DNA from: Elusimicrobiota bacterium
Lineage (GTDB): Bacteria > Elusimicrobiota > Elusimicrobia > UBA1565 > UBA9628
Assembly (NCBI GenBank): GCA_023249645.1
Contig: JAHFCF010000015.1
Location: 1 to 59,931, forward strand
Length of the DNA stretch: 59,931 nt
Direction of reading: 5' to 3'
The notes under the pieces were generated by a model that was not told the DNA's origin, did not search any database, and saw nothing but the letters and a program-made list of their open reading frames with translations. Shown here piece after piece: positions 48,443 to 57,918 of the stretch (within the stretch, counting starts at the first letter, position 1; every line of letters starts with the position of its first letter). A program made the position numbers and the translations under genes.

Positions 48443-51283
48443 TCAGCTGTTTGAGGAGGCTTTCAGCATCGATTGAAGATACTTCCCCGTGTGAGAAGCT
48501 GAGTTCTTGGCAATTTCTCTGGGCCGCCCGCAAGCCACGAGCTCCCCTCCGCGATCGCCGCCCTCGGGGCCCAGATCCACGATCCAATCGGACTGCCGGA
48601 TGACGGCCAAGTTGTGCTCGATGACCAGCACCGTGTTGCCGCCGGAGACGAGACGATGGAGGACTTCCAAAAGCTTGTCCACATCCGCGAAGTGAAGCCC
48701 TGTCGTGGGCTCGTCGAGGATATAGAGCGTGCGTCCCGTGCCGCGGCGGCAGAGCTCGGCGGCCAGCTTCACCCGCTGCGCCTCGCCCCCGGAAAGCGTC
48801 GTCGCGCTCTGGCCCAGGGTGATGTAGCCCAGGCCCACGTCCGAGAGAGTCTTCAAAGTGCGGCAGATAGACGGGTGAGCTTCGAGAAAACCCAGGGCCT
48901 CCTCCACGCTCATGGCCAGGAGTTCGGCGATGTTCTTTCCCTTGTAGCGCACGGTCAAAGTCTCGTCGTTGAACCGCGCGCCGTGACACTCGTCGCATTG
49001 GATGTAGACGTCCGGCAGGAACTGCATGGAGATCTTGAGCGTCCCATCGCCCTCGCAATTCTCGCAGCGCCCGCCTTTGACGTTGAAGGAGAACCTCCCG
49101 GGCCTGTAGCCGCGCGCCTTGGACTGCGGCAGCATCGCGTAGATCTCACGGACAGGAGCCCAAAGGCCCGTGTAGGTCGCGGGGTTGGATCGCGGCGTGC
49201 GGCCGATGGGGGACTGATCCACCACGATGACCTTGTCGATCTGCTCGGCTCCGATCATGGCCTTATGAAGCCCCGGCTCTTCCTTGGCTCCGTAGAGCTT
49301 GCGCGCCAGGGCCTTATAGACGACTTCGTGGACCAAGGTGGACTTGCCCGAGCCTGAGACCCCGGTCACGCAAACCAACATCCCCAGGGGGATGTCCACG
49401 TCGATGCCCTTGAGGTTGAACTGCCGAGCGCCCTTGATGCGCAGGTGCCCGTGCGGTCGACGGGCAGCGCCGCCGACGGATGGGGGGATGCGGCCGTTGA
49501 GATAGGCCGCGGTCAGGGATTTCGGTTCCGCCAGGATCTTATCCAGCGGACCCTGCGCCACGACATGGCCGCCGTGGATGCCGGCCCCGGGTCCCAGATC
49601 GACGATCCAGTCGGCATTGCGGATGGTCTCCTCGTCATGCTCCACCACGACCAAGGTATTGCCCAGGTCGCGCAAGCGCTTTAAAGTCGCCAGGAGCCGG
49701 GAGTTGTCGCGCGGATGCAGCCCGATAGACGGCTCGTCGAGCACGTAGAGCACCCCGGTCAAGCCCGAGCCGATCTGGGTCGCAAGATGGATGCGCTGCG
49801 CCTCGCCGCCCGCCAAGGTCTCGGAAGCGCGATCGAGAGTCAGATATTCCAGGCCCACGGAACTCAAGAATTCCAGGCGCGCCTGGATCTCTTTTAAAAC
49901 CTGCTTGGAGATGGTCCGCCGGCTTTCTTCCAAGGCCAGATTCTGGAAGAAAGCTTTCGCTTTATCAACGGAAAGACGCGTGAGTGCCGAAATGCTCAAG
50001 TCCCCGATCTTCACGGCCAGAGCCTCGGGCTTCAGGCGGGCCCCGCGGCAGGACGGGCAGATCTTCTTCGTCATGAAGCGTTCGGCCACGGCCCCCTTGA
50101 CGAAATCAGACTCGGTCTCGGCGAGCCGGCGCTCGAGGTTGTGCACCACGCCCTCATACTCCTGCTCGTTCTTGGCCCACGAGGGCTTGTAGGTCCCGCC
50201 GCCGAAAAGGATGATGTGCCGCTGGATCTCAGGCAGGTCCTTCCATGGACGGTCCCGGCTGATGCCGTGCTGGCGGCAGATCTGCTCGAGGATCTCCGTG
50301 TAGTAGCCGGACCAGGACTTTTTCCAGCGGTTGGTGCGCGTGGTGACCGGGTCGGCCCAGGCCGTGATCGCTCCGTCGGCGATGGAAAGAGAGCGGTCGG
50401 CCACGATCAGCGCCTCGTCCACCTCGACTTTATGGCCCAGGCCGCCGCAACCGGAGCAGGCGCCGTAGGGGGAGTTGAAGGAAAAAAGTCGGGGTTCCAA
50501 TTCCGGGAGGCTGATGCCGCATTCCGGGCAGGCATTGTGCTCGCTCATGAGATGCCCGGCCTTGGGGTTTCCCGCGGGTTCCACGCGCACAAGGCCCCGG
50601 GATTCTTTGAGGGCGATCTCGATAGAGTCAGCGATCCGCTCTCGCTCATCGCCGATGACTTTAAGCTTATCGACGAAGAGTTCGATGGTGTGCTTCTGAT
50701 AGCGGGAAAGGGTCGGGATCGAGTCCAGGCTGTGGTTCTTGCCGTCCACGCGCACGCTGACGAAACCGGAACGCTTCAAACGCTTGAAGAGGTCTTCGTA
50801 AGTGCCGGTACGGCCGCGGACCAACGGCGAGTAAATGACAATGGAAACGCCGTCATGCTGGCGCAGAACAGTATGGACAATCGATTGGGCGGATTGTTTT
50901 TGCACGCGCCGACCGCACTGCGGACAATGGGGCGTGCCCACGCGGGCGTAGAGCAGGCGAAGGTAGTCGTAGATCTCGGTGACGGTCGCGACCGTGGAGC
51001 GGGGATTGCGCGAAGGGTTGCGCTGCTCGATCGAGATGGCGGGCGAGAGCCCCTCGATCAAGTCCACGTCCGGCTTGTCCATCATCTCCAGGAACTGCCG
51101 GGCATAGGCCGAGAGGCTCTCCACATAGCGGCGCTGGCCCTCGGCGTAGAGCGTGTCGAAGGCCAAGGAGGACTTCCCCGAGCCGGAGAGCCCCGTGACG
51201 ACGATGAGCTTGCCTCGCGGCAGCGTCAAGCTGATGTTCTTGAGGTTGTGCTGTCGCGCGCCGCGGATGATGATCTTGTCCAT
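48443..51283 (-). CDS. uvrA: excinuclease ABC subunit A
   Basis: At 946 residues it is a full-length UvrA. The first ATPase has [23 protein letters not shown] and the UvrB-interaction region [22 protein letters not shown]. Zinc sites are [13 protein letters not shown]...CSGCGG and CENCEGDG...CDECHG. The second ATPase has [22 protein letters not shown] and the signatures [12 protein letters not shown] and [12 protein letters not shown]. It recognises helix-distorting lesions in nucleotide excision repair. A strong hairpin lies just upstream of its start. uvrB and uvrC are not in the window. Confidence 0.97.
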   Translation of the reverse strand: MDKIIIRGARQHNLKNISLTLPRGKLIVVTGLSGSGKSSLAFDTLYAEGQRRYVESLSAYARQFLEMMDKPDVDLIEGLSPAISIEQRNPSRNPRSTVATVTEIYDYLRLLYARVGTPHCPQCGRRVQKQSAQSIVHTVLRQHDGVSIVIYSPLVRGRTGTYEDLFKRLKRSGFVSVRVDGKNHSLDSIPTLSRYQKHTIELFVDKLKVIGDERERIADSIEIALKESRGLVRVEPAGNPKAGHLMSEHNACPECGISLPELEPRLFSFNSPYGACSGCGGLGHKVEVDEALIVADRSLSIADGAITAWADPVTTRTNRWKKSWSGYYTEILEQICRQHGISRDRPWKDLPEIQRHIILFGGGTYKPSWAKNEQEYEGVVHNLERRLAETESDFVKGAVAERFMTKKICPSCRGARLKPEALAVKIGDLSISALTRLSVDKAKAFFQNLALEESRRTISKQVLKEIQARLEFLSSVGLEYLTLDRASETLAGGEAQRIHLATQIGSGLTGVLYVLDEPSIGLHPRDNSRLLATLKRLRDLGNTLVVVEHDEETIRNADWIVDLGPGAGIHGGHVVAQGPLDKILAEPKSLTAAYLNGRIPPSVGGAARRPHGHLRIKGARQFNLKGIDVDIPLGMLVCVTGVSGSGKSTLVHEVVYKALARKLYGAKEEPGLHKAMIGAEQIDKVIVVDQSPIGRTPRSNPATYTGLWAPVREIYAMLPQSKARGYRPGRFSFNVKGGRCENCEGDGTLKISMQFLPDVYIQCDECHGARFNDETLTVRYKGKNIAELLAMSVEEALGFLEAHPSICRTLKTLSDVGLGYITLGQSATTLSGGEAQRVKLAAELCRRGTGRTLYILDEPTTGLHFADVDKLLEVLHRLVSGGNTVLVIEHNLAVIRQSDWIVDLGPEGGDRGGELVACGRPREIAKNSASHTGKYLQSMLKASSNS

Positions 51284-51288
51284 ATGCC

Positions 51289-51317
51289 AGCGCTGGAAGG
51301 CTCCGCCTTCCAGCGCT
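51289..51317 (-). promoter_or_regulatory. hairpin in the uvrA 5' region
   Basis: AGCGCTGGAAGGC and GCCTTCCAGCGCT form perfect 13-bp arms with a 3-base loop, ending 5 bp before the uvrA ATG. No T run follows, so it is not an ordinary terminator. In mRNA it would occupy the place of the ribosome site, which is otherwise not visible. Confidence 0.55.
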
Positions 51318-51378
51318 TCTATAAAGTAATTTTACCGCATTTCGATAAATGTCGGGAACTTTTTTGAGGCTCGATCGT

Positions 51379-52434
51379 ATGTATGGTATGGACATGGTCA
51401 ACTCTTCGCGCGAAGAGTTTGTGGATAACTTCGCCGTTGCACGGTTCAGCGACATAACGCTGACCTTGCGGTTGCAGGATTTGGCGTTTAATGAGCGCAC
51501 GGCCATCGTCACATTGCTGCTGCACCTGGCTGAGTTCGATCGGCGCGAACTTTATGCCGCTCTCGGCTTCCCTTCTCTATTCGTTTATTGCACGACGAAA
51601 CTAAGATTCTCCGAGGAGGCCGCCTACCGGCGCATCCATGCCGCTCGTGTCAGTAGGAAGTACCCTGAAGTCTTGCCTCTGATTGCCGAAGGACGCTTGC
51701 AATTATCAGTCATAGCCATCCTATCCGCCCATCTGACCGATGAGAATCGAATGGAATTATTGGGTCAGGCTTGTGACAAAAGCTTTAGAGATGTACAACG
51801 ACTGGTCGCCTGTCTAGCTCCGCAACCAGAGAAAGCAGACGTCATCCGTCATCTGCCGGAACCAGCACCCTCGCCAACTGAAGATTTGCCTTTCATGCCT
51901 GGCACCCCCGCACCACCTCTCATCCAGCCCGGGTCCTTGCCGCTACCTTCCAAAATCGAACCCGTCGCGCCCCAGCGCGTCCGGTTCTCCTTCACCGGCA
52001 ACGAAGCGCTCCTGAGAAAGTTCGAACGCGCGCGGGCGGTCCTCTGGCACAAATATCCCGCCGGCAAGCTGGAAGACATCTTCGCGGAAGCCTTGGATTT
52101 TCTTCTGAACAAAAAAGATCCCGCGCGAAGGATCCAAAAAAAAGCCAGCCTCAAGCGACCGCCGCCGGTTCCCAGAGCGGCCGCAAGCCGCCGCATCCCC
52201 CAATGGGTCAAGGATGAGGTTTGGGATCGGGACCATGGGCAGTGCGCCTTTCTGGCGCCCGACGGCGCGCGATGCCCTGAACAAAACGGCCTTGAGTTCG
52301 ACCACATCATCCCCTGGGCCTTGGGCGGCAGGTCGCATGACCCGAAAAACATCCGGCTCCTGTGCCGGGAACATAACCAGTTGAGAGCCCAACGGATGTT
52401 CGGGCCAGCCGCGATCCGGTGCCGCCGCCCCTAG
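51379..52434 (+). CDS. HNH endonuclease of a DUF222-like repeated family
   Basis: ATG 51379 stands 9 bp after GAGG; in-frame ATGs at 51349, 51388 and 51394 are alternatives. The 351-residue product has an N-terminal helical region (AIVTLLLHLAEFDRRELYAALGFPSLFVYCTTKLRFSEEAAYRRIHAARVSRKYPEVLPLIAEG in three linked pieces), then a Pro-rich linker. The C-terminal HNH domain has CAFLAPDGARCPEQ, LEFDHIIPWALGG and LLCREHNQLRA. Such proteins occur in multiple copies in several uncultured phyla and may be mobile or phage-related; function unknown. Codons 8-14 overlap a 20-bp palindrome. Confidence 0.8.
   Translation: MYGMDMVNSSREEFVDNFAVARFSDITLTLRLQDLAFNERTAIVTLLLHLAEFDRRELYAALGFPSLFVYCTTKLRFSEEAAYRRIHAARVSRKYPEVLPLIAEGRLQLSVIAILSAHLTDENRMELLGQACDKSFRDVQRLVACLAPQPEKADVIRHLPEPAPSPTEDLPFMPGTPAPPLIQPGSLPLPSKIEPVAPQRVRFSFTGNEALLRKFERARAVLWHKYPAGKLEDIFAEALDFLLNKKDPARRIQKKASLKRPPPVPRAAASRRIPQWVKDEVWDRDHGQCAFLAPDGARCPEQNGLEFDHIIPWALGGRSHDPKNIRLLCREHNQLRAQRMFGPAAIRCRRP
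51400..51428. repeat. 20-bp palindrome joined to a DnaA-box sequence, at the start of the HNH gene
   Basis: AACTCTTCGCGCGAAGAGTT (51400-51419) is a perfect palindrome, followed directly by TGTGGATAA (51420-51428), the complement of the DnaA box TTATCCACA. It is the counterpart of 17781-17809, with arm changes that keep the symmetry. Here it lies inside the N-terminal codons of the nuclease gene. Confidence 0.5.
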
Positions 52435-54005
52435 ACGGAAAAGCGAGAGAGGAGGGTGTCGTGGCGCTCGGACTCGACCGGCTGAGGGTAGTCGAGCGTG
52501 TAATGCAGGCCCCGGGATTCACACCGCGCCATGGCCGAGCGGATGACCGCGGTCGCGACCACCGCGATGTTGCGCAGCTCGATCAAGTCCGGGGTGAGCA
52601 GGAAATCCCAATAATACTGATCGATCTCGCGGTTCAAAAGCTCCATGCGGTGGAAGGCCCGCTCCAGGCGCTTCTTCGAGCGCACGATGCCCACATAGTT
52701 CCACATGAGGCGGCGGATCTCATCCCAGTTCTGGGAGATGACCACGGCCTCGTCGGACTTGACGGCCTTCCCTGGATTCCAATCAGGCGGGGGGGAGATC
52801 GGACGCTGCTCCCACAGCTCGCGCCTCGCGCTCAGATGCCCAAAAAGGCGTTCGGCGAAGACGCAGCACTCCAGAAGCGAGTTCGAGGCGAGCCGATTGG
52901 CGCCGTGCAAGCCCGTATGCGCCGTCTCGCCCACGGCGAAGAGGCCCGGCACGGAGGTCGCGCCATGAGCGTCGGTCCGCACCCCGCCGCAGAAGAAATG
53001 CGCGGCCGGGACCACGGGGATGGGCGCCACCGCCATATCGATTCCGAAGCTCAGGCACTTCTCATGGATGGTGGGGAATCGACTTTTGAGGTAGTCCGCG
53101 CTCTTGTGCGTCATGTCGAGGAAAACGCACTCCTCTCCCGTGCGCTTGAGCTCACTGTCGATGGCGCGCGCCACGATGTCGCGGGGCGCCAATTCCGCCT
53201 GGGGATGCAGGCCGGCCATGAAGTTCCTGCCTTCCCTGTCGACGAGCTTGCCGCCCTCGCCGCGCAAAGCCTCGGAGATGAGGAAGGACTTGGCCTGGGG
53301 ATGGTAGAGACAGGTCGGATGGAACTGCACGAACTCCATGTTGGCCAAAGTCGCTCCGGCGCGCCAGGCCATGGCCATGCCGTCGCCCGTGGCCACGTCG
53401 GGATTGGAGGTGTAGATGTAGACCTTGCCGGCCCCGCCCGTGGCGAGGATCGTGGCCCGGGCCGTGAAGGTGCGCACCGAACCCGTGGCGCGTTGCAGGA
53501 CATAGGCCCCGCAGCACGAGCCGCCGGAATCGCGGATGAGGTCCACGGCGACATGCCCCTCGCAGAGGCGCACGCCCCGGTCCTCCCGGCAGCGCTTCAA
53601 AAGCGCCTGCACGATCTCGCGGCCCGTCGCGTCTCCCGCATGCAGGACCCGGCGGCGGGAGTGCCCGGCTTCCAATCCCAAATCCGGCGGGCCGCCCTTC
53701 GCGCTGAAATGAACGCCTAGATCGGCCAGCTCGCGCACGCGCGCCGGGGCGTCACCGACGACCAGACGAACGACTTCCTCGTTGCAAAGACCGGCCCCGG
53801 CCTTTAAAGTATCTTCGGCATGCTGTGAAGGATCGTCTCCCGGATCCACGGCCGCGGCAATCCCGCCCTGGGCATACTGGCTGTTGCCCTCGCTCGCCTC
53901 TTTTTTAGCCAAAAGGCAGACGCTGCCCAAGGCCGAGAGTTTGTGCGCGCTCAAAAGGCCGGCCAGGCCGCTGCCGATGACGAGGAAATCGCAACTGGGG
54001 CTCAT
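52431..54005 (-). CDS. nadB: L-aspartate oxidase
   Basis: The 524-residue flavoprotein has the FAD-binding start FLVIGSGLAGLLSAHKL and the NadB segment EGNSQYAQGGIAAAVDPGDDPSQHAEDTL. Further motifs are ILATGGAGKVYIYTSNPDVATGDGMAMA, FVQFHPTCLYHP, PAAHFFCGGVRTD and GLHGANRLASNSLLECCVFAERL. It oxidises aspartate to iminoaspartate for NAD synthesis. nadA and nadC are not adjacent. It is divergent from the carbonic anhydrase-like gene and converges with the HNH gene, overlapping its end by 4 bp. Confidence 0.96.
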   Translation of the reverse strand: MSPSCDFLVIGSGLAGLLSAHKLSALGSVCLLAKKEASEGNSQYAQGGIAAAVDPGDDPSQHAEDTLKAGAGLCNEEVVRLVVGDAPARVRELADLGVHFSAKGGPPDLGLEAGHSRRRVLHAGDATGREIVQALLKRCREDRGVRLCEGHVAVDLIRDSGGSCCGAYVLQRATGSVRTFTARATILATGGAGKVYIYTSNPDVATGDGMAMAWRAGATLANMEFVQFHPTCLYHPQAKSFLISEALRGEGGKLVDREGRNFMAGLHPQAELAPRDIVARAIDSELKRTGEECVFLDMTHKSADYLKSRFPTIHEKCLSFGIDMAVAPIPVVPAAHFFCGGVRTDAHGATSVPGLFAVGETAHTGLHGANRLASNSLLECCVFAERLFGHLSARRELWEQRPISPPPDWNPGKAVKSDEAVVISQNWDEIRRLMWNYVGIVRSKKRLERAFHRMELLNREIDQYYWDFLLTPDLIELRNIAVVATAVIRSAMARCESRGLHYTLDYPQPVESERHDTLLSRFSV

Positions 54006-54025
54006 TTTTGCTAAAGTTTACCAAA

Positions 54026-54544
54026 ATGATCCGCACTTTCGGGCGCCATCAGCCTCGCATCCACTCCTCGGCTTTCATCCATGACTCAGCCGAGGTCATC
54101 GGCCGCGTAAGCGTGGGAGCCCGAGCATCGATCTGGCCCATGACCGTCCTGCGGGGAGACGTTCATCGAATCGCCGTCGGCGATGACGTCAACATCCAGG
54201 ACCTCTGCACGGTCCACTGCGACCGTTCCCATCCCACGATCATCGGCCGCGGCACGACCGTCGGCCACAGCTGCGTGCTCCACGGCTGCCGCATCGGCGA
54301 GTTCTGCCTCATCGGCATGGGCGCGACGGTCATGGAGTGCGTCATCGGCCCAGAAAGCCTTGTCGGCGCCGGCGCCGTGGTCCCGGCGGGCATGCGCATC
54401 CCGCCGCGTTCCCTGGTCCTGGGCCTGCCGGCCCGCGTGGTCAGGCGCTTGACGCCCGCCGAGATCAGGCGCATCCATCATAGCGCCGTTGCCTATGTCG
54501 ACCTGGCGCGACGGCATCGGAGAACATCCCATGGGATCCTTTAA
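54026..54544 (+). CDS. gamma-carbonic anhydrase-like left-handed beta-helix protein
   Basis: ATG 54026 is preferred over a TTG 18 bp upstream. The 172-residue protein is built of hexapeptide repeats (FIHDSAEVIGRVSVGARASIWPMTVLRGDVHRIAVGDDVNIQDLCTVH split over two segments). It has the metal-site histidines TVHCDRSH, TVGHSCVLHGCRIG and LIGMGATVME, as in the YrdA/PaaY/CamH family. These are trimeric zinc or iron proteins with carbonic anhydrase or thioesterase activity. It overlaps the next gene by 14 bp. Confidence 0.9.
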   Translation: MIRTFGRHQPRIHSSAFIHDSAEVIGRVSVGARASIWPMTVLRGDVHRIAVGDDVNIQDLCTVHCDRSHPTIIGRGTTVGHSCVLHGCRIGEFCLIGMGATVMECVIGPESLVGAGAVVPAGMRIPPRSLVLGLPARVVRRLTPAEIRRIHHSAVAYVDLARRHRRTSHGIL

Positions 54545-55331
54545 CCTCGAACTGCCGTGCCTGCTGGCCTTCGCGGCGGGGCTGGTCCTGGGCATGGCCT
54601 TGGCCGCGGCGCTGGCCTGGCCGCTGGTGCGGCGCTCCAGAAACCGCCTCGGCCGGTTCCTCGCCAACACCATCCATGAGATCAACGCGCCGATCACCGC
54701 CGCCAACATCACTCTGCTCAACCTCCTCAACGGCACCTTCGGCGAGGTCGGCGCCGAGCACGCCCGCTGGCTCGACATGACGCGCGAGCAGTTCTGCCGC
54801 CTCAACGCCCTGATGGGAGAGCTCTACGACTTCGTCCACCTGACGCTCAAGCAGGATCTCGTCGTCTATCCTGAGAGCGTCTTGCCCTCCGTTCTCATCG
54901 ACGAGGCCCTGGCCGAGCTCAAGCGCAGCATGGCCCAAGCCCCCTTCGCCCTCCAATGCGCCGTGCCAACGGACCTGCCGAAGGTCTGGGTGGACCGCAG
55001 CCGCACGGTACGCAGCTTGACCACCCTCTTCTTGTACGCGCGCAAGTTCCGCGCCGCGGGCGATCTGCGCTTCACCGGCGAACGAAGGAACGGCGCCGTG
55101 GCTCTGCGCCTGGAATACTACGGCCAACCCCTCTCCCACGAAGAGACTCAGCGCAGCCTCGAGGTCCTCTATCCCGCGCGCCGGCGCTCGGGCCATACGC
55201 TCAACACCGTGGGACTGGGCCTGGGACTCCTGCGCGTCCTGGCCCGCAGGCAAGGGGGCAACCTGGACTTCCAGGTCTCCTCGGACGGACGATCGGTCCT
55301 CACGCTTCTTCTGCCCCTCTCGAAGCGATGA
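54531..55331 (+). CDS. membrane histidine kinase-like protein with degenerate ATPase domain
   Basis: Start ATG 54531 gives one N-terminal membrane helix (CLLAFAAGLVLGMALAAALAWPL) and 266 residues. The dimerisation box is NTIHEINAPITAANITLLNLL with the phosphorylatable His49. The ATPase part keeps a G2-like GLGLGLLRVLARRQGG. The N box, where an Asn should bind Mg-ATP, reads SLTTLFLYARKF, and the DxGxG loop is missing (LEYYGQPLSHEE). It may therefore be a scaffold or phosphatase rather than a kinase. No response regulator is adjacent. It overlaps the glycosylase gene by 4 bp. Confidence 0.75.
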   Translation: MGSFNLELPCLLAFAAGLVLGMALAAALAWPLVRRSRNRLGRFLANTIHEINAPITAANITLLNLLNGTFGEVGAEHARWLDMTREQFCRLNALMGELYDFVHLTLKQDLVVYPESVLPSVLIDEALAELKRSMAQAPFALQCAVPTDLPKVWVDRSRTVRSLTTLFLYARKFRAAGDLRFTGERRNGAVALRLEYYGQPLSHEETQRSLEVLYPARRRSGHTLNTVGLGLGLLRVLARRQGGNLDFQVSSDGRSVLTLLLPLSKR

Positions 55332-56020
55332 CTCCGGCCGTCGAGCCGCTCCGGGCCTTCCGGCGCCTGCTCAAAGCCTACGGTCCGCAACACTGGTGGC
55401 CTAGTTCGGGGGACACCTTACTTGATTCCAAGGACTTGGAAGTCTGCCTCGGCGCCATCCTCACGCAGAACACGAACTGGCTCAATGTTGAAAAAGCTTT
55501 AAAAAATCTACATAAATCGAATATTAAAAATCTGAAAGATTTCCTACGCATCGACCAAAGGAATCTGGAGCGTCTGATCCGTTCTTCAGGCTATTTCCGG
55601 CAGAAAGCCCGCAAGGTCAAGGAATTCGTCAGGCATCTCGACCGACGAGGCGGAAGAGTCGGAAAATGGTTGAGCGGCGATCTCAAGGCGAGACGCCGGG
55701 AGCTTTTGGACATCCACGGCATCGGTCCTGAAACCGCGGATTCCATTCTCCTGTACGCGGCACAACGCCCCGCCTTCGTCGTGGACGCCTACACCCTGCG
55801 CATCGGCTCGCGCTTGGGCTGGTGGAGGACGGCGACTTACGACAGGGCCCAGGCCTTCCTCGTTAAAAAACTGCCGAAACGAGTCCCTGTGTACAATGAA
55901 TTCCATGCCCTCCTCGTGACCCTGGCCAAGCGCCGCTGCAGGAAGGATCCCCTCTGCGCCGGCTGTCCGCTTCAAGATGTGTGCCGTTTTGGGAGTCTGA
56001 ACCATGAAAAAAAGAACTGA
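55328..56020 (+). CDS. MagIII-like HhH-GPD DNA glycosylase (endonuclease III family)
   Basis: The 230-residue protein has ILTQNTNWLNVEKALKNL, the hairpin LDIHGIGPETADSILLYA and the catalytic Asp153 in FVVDAYTLRIG. A C-terminal [4Fe-4S] site is CRKDPLCAGCPLQDVC. In true endonuclease III the hairpin carries a catalytic Lys (GRKTA); here it is Glu135 (GPETA), as expected of a monofunctional glycosylase such as MagIII, which removes 3-methyladenine. It starts inside the last codon of the kinase-like gene and overlaps the TPR gene by 17 bp. Confidence 0.85.
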   Translation: MTPAVEPLRAFRRLLKAYGPQHWWPSSGDTLLDSKDLEVCLGAILTQNTNWLNVEKALKNLHKSNIKNLKDFLRIDQRNLERLIRSSGYFRQKARKVKEFVRHLDRRGGRVGKWLSGDLKARRRELLDIHGIGPETADSILLYAAQRPAFVVDAYTLRIGSRLGWWRTATYDRAQAFLVKKLPKRVPVYNEFHALLVTLAKRRCRKDPLCAGCPLQDVCRFGSLNHEKKN

Positions 56021-57095
56021 CGCCGTCGGCGCGGCCCTGCGCCTGGAGCGCGCCAAAGAATCCATCGACAGCCACGCCTACGGCCGCGCCTTGGATCTCT
56101 TGAAGAATCCGATGCCCGCGGGCTTGACCGGCGAGAGGGATTTCCTCGTGGCCGAGGCCCTGCGTGCCCAGGGATTCTTGGCGCGCGCGGCTTTGCTTTA
56201 CAAGAATCTTTTGAAACGAGTGAGCGACCCCTCGGCCAAGATCGAAGCCTGCCTGGCCTTGGCCGCCTGCCTGCGCAGCCTGGGGCAGACCCAGCAGGCG
56301 CGCCGAGTCTGGCAGATCGGACACAAGACCGCCGTCCGGTTCGCCAACCGCGGACTGCTGGAACGCCTCGACCTGGAGAAGATCCTCATCCTCAGGGCTT
56401 CTGGGGATTTCCACCTGAGTTTGAAACTCCTCAAGAAGAGTGAGTCTCGTCTTCGCCGCGCCCACGACTGGGCGGGCGCGGCTTACGTGCTCTGGGCCAT
56501 GGGCGGGGCTCTGCGATTCTCGGGGAACCTGGCCGGCTCGCGCAAGGCCTTTCTGGAAAGCCTGCGTCTGGCGCGCCGCGCGCAGGACAAGACCGGCGCT
56601 GTCTACGCTCTCTTCGGCTTGGGCGGGACGACCCGCATCCAAGGCCGACTGGCTGAAGCTCAACGCCACTACGCGGCCGCGCTCCAGGCGGCCAAGGGCA
56701 CGGAAGATCTCTTCGGCCAAGCCTACGCCCACTGCGGCCTGGCCAATGTCCTGCGTCAGAGGGGGAAGAGTGCGGAGGCCGAGCGGCATTATCTTCAGGC
56801 CCATGGCCTCTATCGCCTCCTGGGCGACCCTGTGGACCTCGCCTACGTGGACTGGGGCCTGGGACAGATCTACATGCGCCGCAGGGATCTGAAGGCGGCT
56901 GAGAAGAAACTGCGGCTGGCCAGAGAGGGGTTCAGGCAAGGCACAGAAACGCGCGGGATCGTCCTCTGCGAGATGTCTCTCTCAAGCATCCTTCATGCGC
57001 GAGGACGGACCTCAGAGGCGGAAAAACTCTTCAACACAGCCTGGCGCCGGGCGCGGCAAGCAGGGATCCACACCCACCTCGAGATCTTTACTTGA
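56004..57095 (+). CDS. tetratricopeptide repeat protein
   Basis: A 363-residue soluble protein made of TPR units from about residue 45 to the end, such as GAVYALFGLGGTTRIQGRLAEAQRHYAAAL, QAYAHCGLANVLRQRGKSAEAERHYLQA and LAYVDWGLGQIYMRRRDLKAAEKKL. No signal peptide or other domain is visible. The repeat type resembles the TPR_12 arrays of signalling partners. It overlaps the glycosylase gene and converges with the ferredoxin gene by 8 bp. Function unknown. Confidence 0.8.
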   Translation: MKKRTDAVGAALRLERAKESIDSHAYGRALDLLKNPMPAGLTGERDFLVAEALRAQGFLARAALLYKNLLKRVSDPSAKIEACLALAACLRSLGQTQQARRVWQIGHKTAVRFANRGLLERLDLEKILILRASGDFHLSLKLLKKSESRLRRAHDWAGAAYVLWAMGGALRFSGNLAGSRKAFLESLRLARRAQDKTGAVYALFGLGGTTRIQGRLAEAQRHYAAALQAAKGTEDLFGQAYAHCGLANVLRQRGKSAEAERHYLQAHGLYRLLGDPVDLAYVDWGLGQIYMRRRDLKAAEKKLRLAREGFRQGTETRGIVLCEMSLSSILHARGRTSEAEKLFNTAWRRARQAGIHTHLEIFT

Positions 57096-57909
57096 TGAGC
57101 CCCTGCAAGGACACGACGAACTTCTGAACGGGGATCGTCTTGCCTGAGCGCGTCAGCGCCTCCTGAACCAAGGCCATGGTCCCGAAGCAGCAAGGGACCT
57201 CCATGTGCGCCACCGTGACCGAGCGGATGTCGTGGCTCGAGAAGATCTCCGCCAGCTTCGCCAGATACTCCTCCTTCGAGTCGTCGAGCTTCGGGCAGAG
57301 GATGATGAGGACTTTGCCACGCAAGAAGCGCCTATGGAAATCCGCGTTGGCGAACGGCACGCAGTCGGCGGCCACGAGCAGGTCGGCTTCGTCGAAGAAC
57401 GGCGCTCCGGGGTTGAGCAGATGCAGCTGGATGGGCCAGTGGCGCAGGTGGGATGTCCCGGCGGATCCAAGGGGAGGCTCATCCTGGGTCCCGGCGCGAA
57501 GGTCTATGACCCGGGAGCCCGGACAGCCGCTGTGAGACGCGACCCGCCCCAGCTCGTTTTCGGAGAAAGACAGGCCCTTGGACTTGAGATGCTCCAAGGC
57601 CTGGGATAAATACTGCTTCTGGCCGTGCTCCTTGAGATGCTTCAGGTGCGCGAGCACCGTGTTGCGGCCCTGCGGGAGGATGTTCGCCAGGGTTTTGACC
57701 TCGTCATAAGCCGCGGCCTCGACCTCCTCGATCGTGATGGCCCCGTGCGGACATTCGCCGATACAGGCGCCCAGCCCGTCGCAATAGACCGCGCTGACGA
57801 GCCGTGCCTTGCCGTCGATGAGCTGGATGGCGCCTTCAGGACAGCCCTTCACGCAGAGCGCGCAACCGTCGCATTTATCCTCGTTGATACGGATGATCTG
57901 GCGCTTCAT
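57088..57909 (-). CDS. ferredoxin-domain iron-sulfur protein
   Basis: The 273-residue protein has an N-terminal di-cluster ferredoxin: CDGCALCVKGCPEGAI, a full CxxCxxCxxxCP, and CDGLGACIGECPHGAI, a variant with one spacing changed. A helical linker (KTLANILPQGRNTVLAHLKHLKEHG) precedes a C-terminal domain with GCPGSRVIDL, LLVAADCVPFANADFHRRFL and VPCCFGTMALVQEAL. Similar proteins accompany anaerobic redox systems. AAGGAGC precedes the ATG, 9 bp after the YgbA-like gene. As the last gene of the stress module it may supply electrons; that is inference. Confidence 0.85.
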   Translation of the reverse strand: MKRQIIRINEDKCDGCALCVKGCPEGAIQLIDGKARLVSAVYCDGLGACIGECPHGAITIEEVEAAAYDEVKTLANILPQGRNTVLAHLKHLKEHGQKQYLSQALEHLKSKGLSFSENELGRVASHSGCPGSRVIDLRAGTQDEPPLGSAGTSHLRHWPIQLHLLNPGAPFFDEADLLVAADCVPFANADFHRRFLRGKVLIILCPKLDDSKEEYLAKLAEIFSSHDIRSVTVAHMEVPCCFGTMALVQEALTRSGKTIPVQKFVVSLQGLIK

Positions 57910-57918
57910 GGATGCTCC

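Noticed and set aside
51289..51317. Rho-independent terminator at the uvrA/HNH boundary
   Set aside because: The hairpin has no following T run on either strand and lies between divergent genes, where a terminator is not expected.
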